The notes below the pieces were generated by a model, which saw only the letters and a program-made list of their open reading frames with translations, was not told where the DNA came from and ran no database searches. This document shows positions 1 to 7,794 of a stretch of 45,327 bases of DNA, piece after piece. The translations under genes were made by a program, and so were the position numbers. Source of the DNA: an uncultured Clostridia bacterium. Lineage in GTDB: Bacteria; Bacillota; Clostridia; TANB77; CAG-508. The stretch is taken from positions 1 through 45,327 of the forward strand of contig CALXFH010000011.1 in NCBI GenBank assembly GCA_944387555.1, in the 5' to 3' direction. Each line of letters opens with the position of its first letter. Position 1 is the first letter of the stretch.

Positions 1-114
1 TTTCATTATTATTACAGACCTTGTAATATTCTGTGGATAACTATTTTTACTTTTCATCTAGTCTGAACAGTAACCAATTTTTTGTGATTTTCCTATATTT
101 TTTTGCTAAAACTA

Positions 115-143
115 TTGACAAATCAAGAAAAATGGTGTAAAGT
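115..143 (+). promoter_or_regulatory. Promoter of the ylxM-ffh operon
   Basis: TTGACA at 115-120, 17-bp spacer, TAAAGT at 138-143 (4/6 to consensus, preceded by TG). It sits 35 bp before the ylxM start, which has the ribosome site AGAGG. Bases 1-114 hold no gene I can recognise. Confidence 0.65.
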
Positions 144-177
144 ATATTAGCATTACAAAAAAGAAAAGAGGAAAACT

Positions 178-525
178 ATGGAGAAAAATGTTAAAATTAG
201 TATGCTTTGTGAGTTGTATGGAAAGCTATTAACTGAAAAACAATATGACTTCATAGATAATTACTATAATAATGACTTGTCATTATCAGAAATAGCAGAA
301 AATAATGATATAACAAGACAAGCAGTAAGAGACATAATAAAGAAAGGGGAGAAAAAACTTTTCGAATACGAAGAAAAGCTACAATTTATGAAAAGGATGT
401 TAACTCAAGAAAAAAGAATTCAAAAAGCTTTATCTGAATTAACAAAAATACAAAAAGATTATTCAGATAAAGAAATAGCAAATGTGTTAGAAAATGTTAA
501 AAAAGAATTAAATTGTTTAGTTTAA
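178..525 (+). CDS. ylxM: YlxM family helix-turn-helix protein (UPF0122)
   Basis: Small 115-residue DNA-binding-type protein. A sigma-70 region 4-like helix-turn-helix is visible at about residues 36-60 (LSEIAENNDITRQAVRDII), followed by a charged helical tail. Members of this family sit directly in front of ffh in many Firmicutes and are thought to modulate the signal recognition particle pathway; the precise role is not settled. Here it is the first gene of the operon, 37 bp before ffh. Length matches the family (about 105-120). Start ATG at 178 has AGAGG 6 bases upstream. Assignment rests on the HTH pattern and the position before ffh. Confidence 0.9.
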   Translation: MEKNVKISMLCELYGKLLTEKQYDFIDNYYNNDLSLSEIAENNDITRQAVRDIIKKGEKKLFEYEEKLQFMKRMLTQEKRIQKALSELTKIQKDYSDKEIANVLENVKKELNCLV

Positions 526-562
526 AACAACAGAAAAATAAAAATAGATAGGAGTTGGGATT

Positions 563-1915
563 ATGGCTTTTGAAGGATTATCTTCTAGATTACAAGAAAT
601 AACAAGAAAAATTAGAGGAAAAGCAAGAATAACAGATAGCGATTTAAAAGAAATGCTAAGAGAGGTAAAACTTGCACTTTTGGAAGCTGATGTCAACTAT
701 AAGATTGTTAAAGAATTTACAGAGTCAATTAGAGAAAAAGCACTTGGTCAAGATGTATTAAAATCATTAACACCAGGACAACAAGTAGTTAAAATTGTTA
801 AAGATGAATTAGTAGAATTACTAGGTGGAACTGAAAGTAAAGTTAATTTTAGTCCAAATCCACCAACTATAGTTATGCTAGTAGGTCTTCAAGGATCTGG
901 TAAAACAACAACAGCAGGTAAACTTGCAAATTTATTCAGAAAACAAGGTAAAAAACCACTTCTTGTTGCATGTGACGTATATAGACCAGCAGCTATAAAA
1001 CAATTACAAGTAGTTGGAAAACAGTTAAATATACCAGTATTTGCAAATGAAACATCAAAAGATGTAGTTCATATTGCAAGACAGGCAATGTCAGTTGCAA
1101 TATCAAAATTAAATGATGTTGTAATATTAGATACAGCAGGACGTCTTCATATTGATGAAGAATTAATGGATGAATTAAAAAGATTAAAAACTAATATAAA
1201 ACCACATGAAATATTACTTGTAGTAGATAGTATGACAGGTCAAGATGCTGTAAATGTTGCAGAAAAGTTTAATGATACAGTTGGAATAGATGGAGTAGTA
1301 CTTACAAAATTAGATGGTGATACTAGAGGTGGTGCTGCATTATCAGTTAAAAAAGTTACAGGAAAACCAATAAAGTTTGCAGCAACAGGTGAAAAACTAA
1401 GTGACATTGAAGTATTCCATCCAGATAGAATGGCACAGAGAATTTTAGGAATGGGAGATATCCTATCTGTAATAGAAAAAGCAGAAGAATCATTTGACCA
1501 AGAACAAGCAGAAAAATTAGAAAAACAACTAAGAAAAAGAGAATTTGACTTAGATGATTATTTAACACAATTAAGACAAATAAAGAAAATGGGTTCATTT
1601 TCATCTTTACTAAAACTAATACCAGGATTTAATCAACTAAAAGATGTAAAGATAGATGATAAAGAATTTGTTAGAATAGAAGCAATTATATGCTCAATGA
1701 CAAAAGAAGAAAAAAGAGATATAAGACTTCTAAATGGTAGCCGTAGACAACGTATAGCAAAAGGAAGTGGAACATCAGTACAAGAAATAAACAAATTCAT
1801 AAAATCATTTGAAATGACACAAAAAATGATGAAAAAAATGAAGAGCAACAAGGGTGGACTTAAGAAAATGATGAAAGGTATAGATGAAAATAGTTTAAAG
1901 AACTTCATGAAATAA
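563..1915 (+). CDS. ffh: Signal recognition particle protein Ffh (SRP54)
   Basis: GTPase subunit of the signal recognition particle; it binds 4.5S/6S RNA and signal sequences and delivers nascent membrane proteins to FtsY. The 450 residues have the full SRP54 layout: N domain helices (1-90), G domain with P-loop GLQGSGKT (108-115), DTAGR and TKLDGDTRGG, then the Met-rich M domain with the RNA-binding GSRRQRIAKGSG stretch and a C-terminal Met/Lys-rich segment. Length is usual for Firmicutes. The start at 563 has GGAG upstream. No SRP RNA gene is seen in the window. Confidence 0.98.
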   Translation: MAFEGLSSRLQEITRKIRGKARITDSDLKEMLREVKLALLEADVNYKIVKEFTESIREKALGQDVLKSLTPGQQVVKIVKDELVELLGGTESKVNFSPNPPTIVMLVGLQGSGKTTTAGKLANLFRKQGKKPLLVACDVYRPAAIKQLQVVGKQLNIPVFANETSKDVVHIARQAMSVAISKLNDVVILDTAGRLHIDEELMDELKRLKTNIKPHEILLVVDSMTGQDAVNVAEKFNDTVGIDGVVLTKLDGDTRGGAALSVKKVTGKPIKFAATGEKLSDIEVFHPDRMAQRILGMGDILSVIEKAEESFDQEQAEKLEKQLRKREFDLDDYLTQLRQIKKMGSFSSLLKLIPGFNQLKDVKIDDKEFVRIEAIICSMTKEEKRDIRLLNGSRRQRIAKGSGTSVQEINKFIKSFEMTQKMMKKMKSNKGGLKKMMKGIDENSLKNFMK

Positions 1916-1973
1916 ATATTGTTATTAACTTTTTAACTTTATATAGATACTTTTAAATTTGGAGGTGAAATAA

Positions 1974-2207
1974 ATGGTAAAAATCAGATTACAAAGACAA
2001 GGAAAGAAAAAAGCTCCATTTTATCATATTGTAGTTGCAGACTCTAGAAGCCCAAGAGATGGTAAAATAATAGAGCAAATAGGAACATATGATCCAATGA
2101 CAGAACCATCTACAATAGTTGTAGATAAAGAAAAACTCGAACAATGGATTAAAAATGGTGCAAAACCAACACCAACAGTAAAAGACTTAATGGAAAAAGT
2201 TAAATAA
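1974..2207 (+). CDS. rpsP: 30S ribosomal protein S16
   Basis: 77-residue S16, which binds 16S rRNA early in 30S assembly. The start ([20 protein letters not shown]), DSRSPRDGK and IEQIGTYDP are diagnostic. The protein ends near residue 77, at the short end for S16 (usually 80-90), so the variable C-terminal tail is minimal. Strong GGAGGTGA ribosome site at 1961-1968. Third gene of the operon, between ffh and khpA. Confidence 0.97.
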   Translation: MVKIRLQRQGKKKAPFYHIVVADSRSPRDGKIIEQIGTYDPMTEPSTIVVDKEKLEQWIKNGAKPTPTVKDLMEKVK

Positions 2208-2258
2208 TTAACTTAATCTTTAAAGTTTTTAAAGCCAATTAGATTATTGGAGGTAAAA

Positions 2259-2489
2259 ATGGAAGAACTATTGAAAATTATTATTTCAAATTTAGTAGAA
2301 AATAAAGAGGCTGTAGAAATAACTAAAAAAGACGGCGAAAAAACTACAACATTTGAAGTAAAAGTTGCAAAAGAGGACATGGGTAAAGTTATAGGTAGAC
2401 AAGGTAGACTTGCTAAATCTATACGTACAGTCATGAAATCTGTAGCAGCAAAAGAACACAAAAAAGTGTTAGTAGAGTTTATAGGATAA
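2259..2489 (+). CDS. khpA: KH-domain RNA-binding protein KhpA (YlqC)
   Basis: 76-residue single KH-domain protein. The RNA-binding GxxG loop is GRQG in VIGRQGRLAKSIRTVM. KhpA partners with KhpB/EloR in other Firmicutes and affects cell elongation and division through RNA binding; the same partner is expected here but is not in the window. I place the start at the ATG at 2259 because GGAGG at 2249-2253 lies 5 bases upstream; an in-frame TTG at 2247 would overlap this ribosome site. It lies between rpsP and rimM as in Bacillus and Clostridium. Confidence 0.93.
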   Translation: MEELLKIIISNLVENKEAVEITKKDGEKTTTFEVKVAKEDMGKVIGRQGRLAKSIRTVMKSVAAKEHKKVLVEFIG

Positions 2490-2503
2490 TTGGAGTATTT
2501 AAT

Positions 2504-3013
2504 ATGACAAAATATCTTGAAATTGGTCAAATCGTAAATACATTTGGTATTAAAGGAATGGTTAAAGTAAAACCATTTACAGATGATACTAAAAAAAGAT
2601 TTGACAACTTAAAAAAAGTATATATCCAAAATAAGAATGAAAGAAAAGAATATGAAATAGAAGAAGTTAAATATCATAAAGAAATGGTATTAATAAAGTT
2701 CAAAGGTATAGAAAATCCGGAGGATGCAAATTTATTGCGTAATTGCTATTTAGTAGTAGACCGTGATGAGGAAGAACCTCTAGAAGAAGGAACTTATTAT
2801 ATTGTAGATATGATAGGACTAGAAGTCTATACAGATGAAGGTGAAAAATTAGGAATTCTAGATGATGTATTCAATTCTGGAAGTTCGGATATATATGTTG
2901 TAAAAAATGAATTAGGAAAACAAATTCTTTTACCAGCAATAGAAGATGTAATAAAAAACATTGATATGGAACAAAGAAAAATGGTAGTACACCTAATTCC
3001 AGGATTAATGTAG
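2504..3013 (+). CDS. rimM: 16S rRNA processing protein RimM
   Basis: 169-residue ribosome maturation factor that assists assembly of the 30S head around S19. N-terminal RimM beta-barrel (IGQIVNTFGIKGMVKVKPFTD) to about residue 85, then a PRC-barrel (YYIVDMIGLEVYTDEGEKLG, PAIEDVIKNID) to the end. Length is typical. It starts 14 bp after khpA and its stop is directly followed by the ribosome site of trmD, so translation is probably coupled. Confidence 0.96.
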   Translation: MTKYLEIGQIVNTFGIKGMVKVKPFTDDTKKRFDNLKKVYIQNKNERKEYEIEEVKYHKEMVLIKFKGIENPEDANLLRNCYLVVDRDEEEPLEEGTYYIVDMIGLEVYTDEGEKLGILDDVFNSGSSDIYVVKNELGKQILLPAIEDVIKNIDMEQRKMVVHLIPGLM

Positions 3014-3026
3014 TATGGAGGAGAAA

Positions 3027-3698
3027 ATGCAATTTGATGTTTTAACACTTTTCCCAGAAATGTTTTCTAGTTTAAATGAGAGCATAATTGGAAGAGCTAA
3101 GAAAAATAAACAAATTAATATTAATTTAGTTAATGTTAGAGATTTTTCGGAAAATAAACACAATAAAGTAGATGATACTCCATATGGTGGTGGAGCTGGT
3201 ATGGTAATGATGCCAGATGTAGTATATAGAGCATATGAGTCTTTAAATAATAAAGATAATGCAAAAGTAATATATATGTCTCCACAAGGTAAAACATTAA
3301 ACCAAAAAAAGGTTGTAGAGTTATCCAAAGAGAACCATTTAATAATTCTTTGTGGTCATTATGAAGGTATAGACCAAAGAGTTCTTGATAAAATAGTAGA
3401 TGAAGAAATATCTATAGGTGATTATGTATTAACAGGTGGAGAACTTCCAGCAATGGTACTAATCGATAGTGTAAGTAGATATGTAGAAGGAGTTTTAAGT
3501 AAAGATTCTATAAAAGAAGAAAGCTTTTCTAAAGGGCTGCTTGAATATCCACAGTATACAAGACCAGAGGTTTTTGAAGGGATGAAAGTTCCAGAAATTC
3601 TACTTTCAGGAAACCATCAAAAAATAGATGAATGGAGAAAAGAACAATCTTTAGAGATAACAAAAAAGAAAAGACCTGATTTATTATTAAATGAATAA
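3027..3698 (+). CDS. trmD: tRNA (guanine-N1-)-methyltransferase TrmD
   Basis: SPOUT-class enzyme that uses S-adenosylmethionine to make m1G37 in tRNAs and so prevents +1 frameshifts. 223 residues. The start FDVLTLFPEMF, DTPYGGGAGMVMMP, LCGHYEGIDQRV and the knot region ISIGDYVLTGGELPAM are diagnostic. I use ATG 3027, not the in-frame ATG at 3015, because GGAGGAG at 3017-3023 would be the ribosome site and TrmD proteins begin at this position. It starts 13 bp after rimM. Confidence 0.97.
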   Translation: MQFDVLTLFPEMFSSLNESIIGRAKKNKQININLVNVRDFSENKHNKVDDTPYGGGAGMVMMPDVVYRAYESLNNKDNAKVIYMSPQGKTLNQKKVVELSKENHLIILCGHYEGIDQRVLDKIVDEEISIGDYVLTGGELPAMVLIDSVSRYVEGVLSKDSIKEESFSKGLLEYPQYTRPEVFEGMKVPEILLSGNHQKIDEWRKEQSLEITKKKRPDLLLNE

Positions 3699-3746
3699 TA
3701 ATAAAAATAAAAAGAAAACAAAAAAAGAAAGTAAAAAAGAAAAGAA

Positions 3747-3766
3747 GTGCAAAATCCCAAATGCAC
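3747..3766 (+). promoter_or_regulatory. Short hairpin in the rplS leader (possible L19 leader)
   Basis: GTGCA (3747-3751) can pair with TGCAC (3762-3766) around a 10-base loop, in an otherwise purine-rich 112-bp trmD-rplS gap. A short leader RNA before the L19 gene is known in low-GC Gram-positives; I cannot confirm that this matches it. The stem is only 5 bp. Confidence 0.3.
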
Positions 3767-3810
3767 CGCTCTAAAAAATAAAATTAGGAAGAAAAGGAGG
3801 ATATTCTAAA

Positions 3811-4434
3811 ATGGATATTATTAAATCAATTGAACATGAACAATTGAAAAATAAAATACCAGAATTAAAAGTTGGTAATACAGTTAGAGTACACGTAAGA
3901 ATAAAAGAAGGAAATAAAGAAAGAATCCAAGTGTTTGAAGGAATTATTATTAAAGTACAAGGTGGAGGAGTTAATATGTCTTTCACAGTAAGAAAAATCT
4001 CTTATGGTGTAGGTGTTGAAAAAACATTCTTAGTACATTCACCATTAGTTGAAAAAGTAGAATTAGTAAGAGTAGGTAAAGCAAGAAGAGCTAGATTATT
4101 CTACTTAAGAGATAGATTAGGTAAAGCTGCTAAGACTAAAGAACAAGTTGGAGCAAGAATTGAAAACAGAGAAATCACTATTAAAGAAGATTTAGTAGAT
4201 GAACCAGCTGTAGAAGAAACACCTGTAGCTGAAGAAGCTCCAGTAGAAAGCGCTCCAGAAGAAGCACCTGCAGTAGAAACTGCTGAACCAACAGTTCAAG
4301 AAACTGTAGATACTGTAAAAGAAGAACCAGTTGAAACAGTTAAAGAAGAACCTGTAAAAGAAGAAAAAGCTGAAGAAGTTAAAGAAGAAGCTAAAACTGA
4401 AGAACCAACTAAAGAAGATAAAAAAGCTGAATAA
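3811..4434 (+). CDS. rplS: 50S ribosomal protein L19 with long acidic C-terminal extension
   Basis: Residues 1-115 are ordinary L19, located at the 30S-50S interface ([56 protein letters not shown]). The family normally stops near residue 115-120; this one continues to 207. Residues 130-207 are almost entirely Glu, Pro, Val, Ala, Thr and Lys in imperfect repeats of the type [11 protein letters not shown], with no predicted fold. The reading frame is uninterrupted and ends 20 bp before a strong terminator, so the tail is a real part of the gene. Ribosome site GGAGG 12 bases before ATG 3811. Last gene of the ylxM-rplS operon. Confidence 0.95.
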   Translation: MDIIKSIEHEQLKNKIPELKVGNTVRVHVRIKEGNKERIQVFEGIIIKVQGGGVNMSFTVRKISYGVGVEKTFLVHSPLVEKVELVRVGKARRARLFYLRDRLGKAAKTKEQVGARIENREITIKEDLVDEPAVEETPVAEEAPVESAPEEAPAVETAEPTVQETVDTVKEEPVETVKEEPVKEEKAEEVKEEAKTEEPTKEDKKAE

Positions 4435-4453
4435 TTAAATATAAAAAATAGAA

Positions 4454-4486
4454 AATATGGTAAGTTATGCTTATCATATTTTTTTT
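4454..4486 (+). terminator. Terminator of the ylxM-rplS operon
   Basis: 11-bp stem (4454-4464 with 4470-4480, one G-U), TTATG loop, followed by eight T. Confidence 0.9.
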
Positions 4487-4573
4487 GAAAAAATTTTTTT
4501 CTTATCAAAATATTGATATAAAAGCAATACAAAAAATACCGAACAAATATTTCAATTTTTTTATAAAAAACTA

Positions 4574-4602
4574 TTGACAAAATAAAAAACAAGATATAGA
4601 AT
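4574..4602 (+). promoter_or_regulatory. Promoter of the YgjP-like gene
   Basis: TTGACA at 4574-4579, 17-bp spacer, TAGAAT at 4597-4602; the gene starts 60 bp downstream. Confidence 0.75.
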
Positions 4603-4662
4603 AAGAACAACAAAAGCGAACAGCAATTCGCAGAACAAGATTTTGACAAGGAGTGATATAAA

Positions 4663-5184
4663 ATGAATATAGTAAAAAGAAGAACAAACGTTAGATTAGT
4701 TGTAAATAGTAGCATAGAAAGACATCCAGTACCAGTATTAGGTGTAGATTACAGAGTTAAAATTGTTTATAAAAATATTAAAATTACTGAGTTAGATGTA
4801 GAGGGAAAAACTATAAAAATATCACTACCTAACAAGTATAAAAAAATGTCAAATGTAGCAATTTTAGATTTGGCTATTGATAAAATGTACGAACAAATTG
4901 CAAATGTAGAAATTGAAAGAGCAATGGAAAAAACAAGAATAATGTTAGGATTTGCGCCAGAAGATTATAAAGTGGAAAAAATACAAGGTATGGGAATATG
5001 TGAAGAGGGTAAAATAACAATAAATCCTGAAGTTGTAAAATATGGAAGAAAGATTATAGATTATGTTGTTTTACATCAATATTGCCACTTAAAATATAAA
5101 ACACATTGTAAATCTTTTTATGATTTACTTGCAAAATATGAGCCAAATTATAAAGAATATGAAGAATTAATAAAACAGTTATAA
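4663..5184 (+). CDS. YgjP/SprT-like metallopeptidase homologue with altered active site
   Basis: 173 residues resembling the YgjP-like (DUF45) zinc metallopeptidase family. The C-terminal part VVLHQYCHLKYKTHCKSFYDLL aligns by eye with the family signature H-E-x-x-H followed by a third His six residues on. The zinc-ligand histidines are present (H138, H142, H148), but the catalytic Glu at position 139 is Gln (codon CAA at 5077-5079; one base from GAA). With zinc ligands kept and the general base lost, it may bind metal or protein without cleaving, or be inactive. The usual Trp after the third His motif is Tyr. Ribosome site AAGGAG. Own promoter; stands alone between two terminators. Confidence 0.75.
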   Translation: MNIVKRRTNVRLVVNSSIERHPVPVLGVDYRVKIVYKNIKITELDVEGKTIKISLPNKYKKMSNVAILDLAIDKMYEQIANVEIERAMEKTRIMLGFAPEDYKVEKIQGMGICEEGKITINPEVVKYGRKIIDYVVLHQYCHLKYKTHCKSFYDLLAKYEPNYKEYEELIKQL

Positions 5185-5200
5185 ATTTTTTCTAAATATA

Positions 5201-5293
5201 TTGATACTATATATTAGAAAGCCAACAGATGAAGATGGAATAACAATAACAGGAAATTCTGGAGCGGTAATTGCAAAATATGCAATAGAATAA
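5201..5293 (+). pseudogene. Possible C-terminal remnant of a lost gene
   Basis: The frame ending in TAA at 5291-5293 reads like coding sequence in its last 24 codons (KPTDEDGITITGNSGAVIAK then YAIE) and resembles the end of a beta-rich extracellular or Ig-like domain protein. There is no plausible start with a ribosome site (only TTG at 5201), and a terminator follows at once, as expected behind a gene end. I read it as a relic, with low certainty. Confidence 0.3.
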
Positions 5294-5303
5294 AATGTTA
5301 AAT

Positions 5304-5340
5304 AAAAGTCTAGTAAACTCTAGACTTTTATTTAGTTTTT
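5304..5340 (+). terminator. Intrinsic terminator
   Basis: Perfect 10-bp stem AAAAGTCTAG/CTAGACTTTT (5304-5313 with 5320-5329), 6-base loop, then a T-rich stretch to 5340. Confidence 0.85.
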
Positions 5341-5349
5341 ATGTATAAT
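5321..5349 (+). promoter_or_regulatory. Promoter of the coiled-coil/ABC exporter operon
   Basis: TAGACT at 5321-5326 (within the terminator arm), 17-bp spacer, extended -10 TGTATAAT with TATAAT at 5344-5349. Transcription from here would begin downstream of the ATG at 5341, which argues for the start at 5383. Confidence 0.55.
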
Positions 5350-5382
5350 AATGGAGAAAAAGGAATTTCGGAGGTTTTCAAA

Positions 5383-7050
5383 ATGTATGAAAGAAGTGCA
5401 ATTGTTTTAGAGAATTACTTTGATAAAATATTAGGCTTAAAAAAGGAAAATAATATAAGAGATACATATGAAAATTATAGTCGAATTATAGAGCAAATAA
5501 AAGAATACCAAAGAGTTATTGAAGAAGAAGATAGAGTTATAAAAAAATTTGATGAGTCAGCTTCCGAGATAGAAGAAATACAGAAAAAACAAAATAGGAT
5601 TCATGAGATAAATATAAAATTAGAAGAAGAAAGAAATGTATTATTTAATGATTTAAGCGAAAATACAAGTACTTTAGACCAAAGACTTCAAAAAATAGAA
5701 GAAACCTTTGATAAAAATAATGAAGATTTAAAAGATTTAAGAGAAAAGTATGTAAAAGCATTAATAATATTTACAGAAAGACAAAAAGAAAGAAATAAGT
5801 ATGCTAGAATTCATAGAACAACAGAAAGTAATTATTTAAGTGTATTAAAGCAAATAAATGCGGATTTTGAAAGATTTAATTATAAGGAAATTCAAAATTT
5901 AAAAGCTTTTATAGATAATTATAAAGCAAAAAATGAAGAATTGATAGAAATAATGTTAAAAAATGGTAAAAATGAAAGAGTACCATTTGATGAACAAGTA
6001 ATAAGAAGTGCAGTAGAAGAAAGAAGTAAAATTGCAAGAGAAGAAGCAGAATTATATATTAGTATATATGAGAGAATGAGAAAATTACTTACAGAAGTAA
6101 ATAATGGAACTGTAAAATTAGCTAAATCAGAAAAATTACTAAGAGATGTAAGTGTAAAACTAGCGTTCCTAAAGGCAAAAAAAGAGTATATTGTAGTGTT
6201 TTTAGATAATGAAAGAATGACAGCGATGAATGGAAGAAAAGCACACGCAAGATTAATGGAAGAAGCTTGCAAGAACTTTTTATTAGATATAGAACAAATT
6301 AATAAATTATATGATTTAATAAAAAAAGAAACGTTGGGAAGAGCAACTAAGAAAGCATATAAAGAATTGTATAATAAAAATTATTTAAGAGATATAGAAG
6401 AAAAAGAAAAAGACTTTGAAGAAGAAGCAACAAATATAAAAATAAATATGGGAACACTTATTAATTCTAATTATTGGAGAATTGAAGGTATAAAAAATGT
6501 TTATAATACATTCCAAGAAGAAGTAAGTGAAAAATTTAATAAAGATTTATCAGAATACCGCATAGAAGAAGTAGAAGAGATAGACAATGTAGAAGAAAAG
6601 AAAGAAGAAAACAGTAAAAATATGGATGATAAAGAATTAAATGTAGAAGAAAATGATAAAAACAAAGAAGAATACAATAGTGATGAAGATTATTATAATG
6701 ACGAAGACGATTATGATAATGAAGATGATTATTACGATGATGATGACTACTACGATGATGAAGATGATGGATATGAAGATGTAGTATTTGATGAAGAAGA
6801 GGAAGAAGCAGAGGCTAATTATAATAATGAAAATGATAGTGAAGATGACTACTATGAAGACGATGATTACGATTATTATGATGATGAAGAATACTATGAT
6901 GACGAAGAATTTGATGATGAAGATGTAGAAGATGAGGAAGAAATTACAGAAGAAAAAATAGATCAACTTATAAGAAATAGTAGAAAAGGAAGAAAAAATA
7001 AAGAAGGAAAACAGGAAAAAGGATTATTTGGAAAACTATTTAAAAAATAA
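5383..7050 (+). CDS. Coiled-coil protein with highly acidic Asp/Glu/Tyr-rich C-terminal region
   Basis: 555 residues; I do not recognise the family. Residues 1 to about 385 are charged helical sequence with long coiled-coil-like Glu/Lys/Leu patterning and no transmembrane segment or signal peptide. Residues about 390-525 are an extraordinary low-complexity region of Asp, Glu, Tyr and Asn (DDYYDDDDYYDDEDD and similar). The last 30 residues switch to strongly basic and end in GLFGKLFKK, which could form an amphipathic membrane-binding helix. Start ATG 5383 is chosen because GGAGG at 5370-5374 lies 8 bases upstream. The stop is 15 bp before the ABC ATPase, so it is in one operon with the exporter and may be a cytoplasmic partner of it; function is otherwise unknown. 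Confidence 0.8.
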   Translation: MYERSAIVLENYFDKILGLKKENNIRDTYENYSRIIEQIKEYQRVIEEEDRVIKKFDESASEIEEIQKKQNRIHEINIKLEEERNVLFNDLSENTSTLDQRLQKIEETFDKNNEDLKDLREKYVKALIIFTERQKERNKYARIHRTTESNYLSVLKQINADFERFNYKEIQNLKAFIDNYKAKNEELIEIMLKNGKNERVPFDEQVIRSAVEERSKIAREEAELYISIYERMRKLLTEVNNGTVKLAKSEKLLRDVSVKLAFLKAKKEYIVVFLDNERMTAMNGRKAHARLMEEACKNFLLDIEQINKLYDLIKKETLGRATKKAYKELYNKNYLRDIEEKEKDFEEEATNIKINMGTLINSNYWRIEGIKNVYNTFQEEVSEKFNKDLSEYRIEEVEEIDNVEEKKEENSKNMDDKELNVEENDKNKEEYNSDEDYYNDEDDYDNEDDYYDDDDYYDDEDDGYEDVVFDEEEEEAEANYNNENDSEDDYYEDDDYDYYDDEEYYDDEEFDDEDVEDEEEITEEKIDQLIRNSRKGRKNKEGKQEKGLFGKLFKK

Positions 7051-7065
7051 GGGAGGATTTTTTAT

Positions 7066-7794
7066 ATGATAAAAATAGAAAATGTATCAAAGTCATATGT
7101 AAAGGGCAAAAAGTCAATTGATGGTTTGAACTTGGAAATAAGAGATGGAGAGATATTTGGATTTTTAGGTCCAAATGGTGCTGGAAAAACAACAACTATA
7201 AAGATGATTACAGGAATATTAAATCCAGATGAAGGAGATATCTTAATAGATGGAAAAAGTATAACAAAACAGCCTCTAAAAGCAAAGAAAGAATTTGGTT
7301 TTGTTCCAGACAGCCCAGACATGTTTTTAAAACTAAAAGGAATTGAATATTTAAACTTTTTAGCAGATGTATATGAGTTACCAAATGAAAAAAGAAAAGA
7401 AAGAATAGAATATTTAACAAAGAAATTTGAAATATATGATAACTTAAATAGTGAAATACAAAGTTATTCACATGGTATGAGACAAAAAGTAGTTATTTGT
7501 GGTGCTTTATTAAATAACCCTAAGAATTGGATATTAGATGAGCCAATGACAGGATTAGACCCAAAATCATCTCATGATTTAAAAGAAATGATGAGAGAGC
7601 ATAGCAAAAATGGAAATACAGTATTTTTCTCAACACATGTATTAGAAGTAGCAGAAAAACTTTGTGATAGAGTAGGTATTATAAATAAAGGAAAACTAGT
7701 ATTTGTAGGTACTTTTGAAGAAATGAAAAATAAATTTAAAGAAAATAAATCTTTAGAAGATTTATTCTTGGAGATAACAGAAAATGAAGAGTAA
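7066..7794 (+). CDS. ABC transporter ATP-binding protein (ABC-2 exporter type)
   Basis: 242-residue ATPase. Walker A GPNGAGKTT (35-43), signature YSHGMRQKV (the variant seen in ABC-2 exporters instead of LSGGQ), Walker B ILDEPMTGLDP and switch histidine in FFSTHVLE. It couples ATP hydrolysis to the membrane partner encoded next, whose start overlaps its end by 11 bp. ATPases of this type serve export of antibiotics, peptides, lipids or polysaccharides; the substrate cannot be told. Ribosome site GGGAGG upstream of ATG 7066. Confidence 0.93.
   Translation: MIKIENVSKSYVKGKKSIDGLNLEIRDGEIFGFLGPNGAGKTTTIKMITGILNPDEGDILIDGKSITKQPLKAKKEFGFVPDSPDMFLKLKGIEYLNFLADVYELPNEKRKERIEYLTKKFEIYDNLNSEIQSYSHGMRQKVVICGALLNNPKNWILDEPMTGLDPKSSHDLKEMMREHSKNGNTVFFSTHVLEVAEKLCDRVGIINKGKLVFVGTFEEMKNKFKENKSLEDLFLEITENEE

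Noticed and set aside
4296..4715. 139-codon minus-strand frame across the rplS end
   Set aside because: Crosses the rplS terminator and a plus-strand promoter and is the shadow of the Glu-rich tail; no start signals.
5341..5382. ATG 5341 as start of the acidic coiled-coil protein
   Set aside because: It is within an extended -10 promoter element; GGAGG at 5370 points to ATG 5383.
6637..6966. 109-codon Ile/Val-rich frame on the minus strand
   Set aside because: It is the antisense image of the Asp/Glu/Tyr repeats (GAT/GAA codons read as ATC/TTC); no ribosome site.
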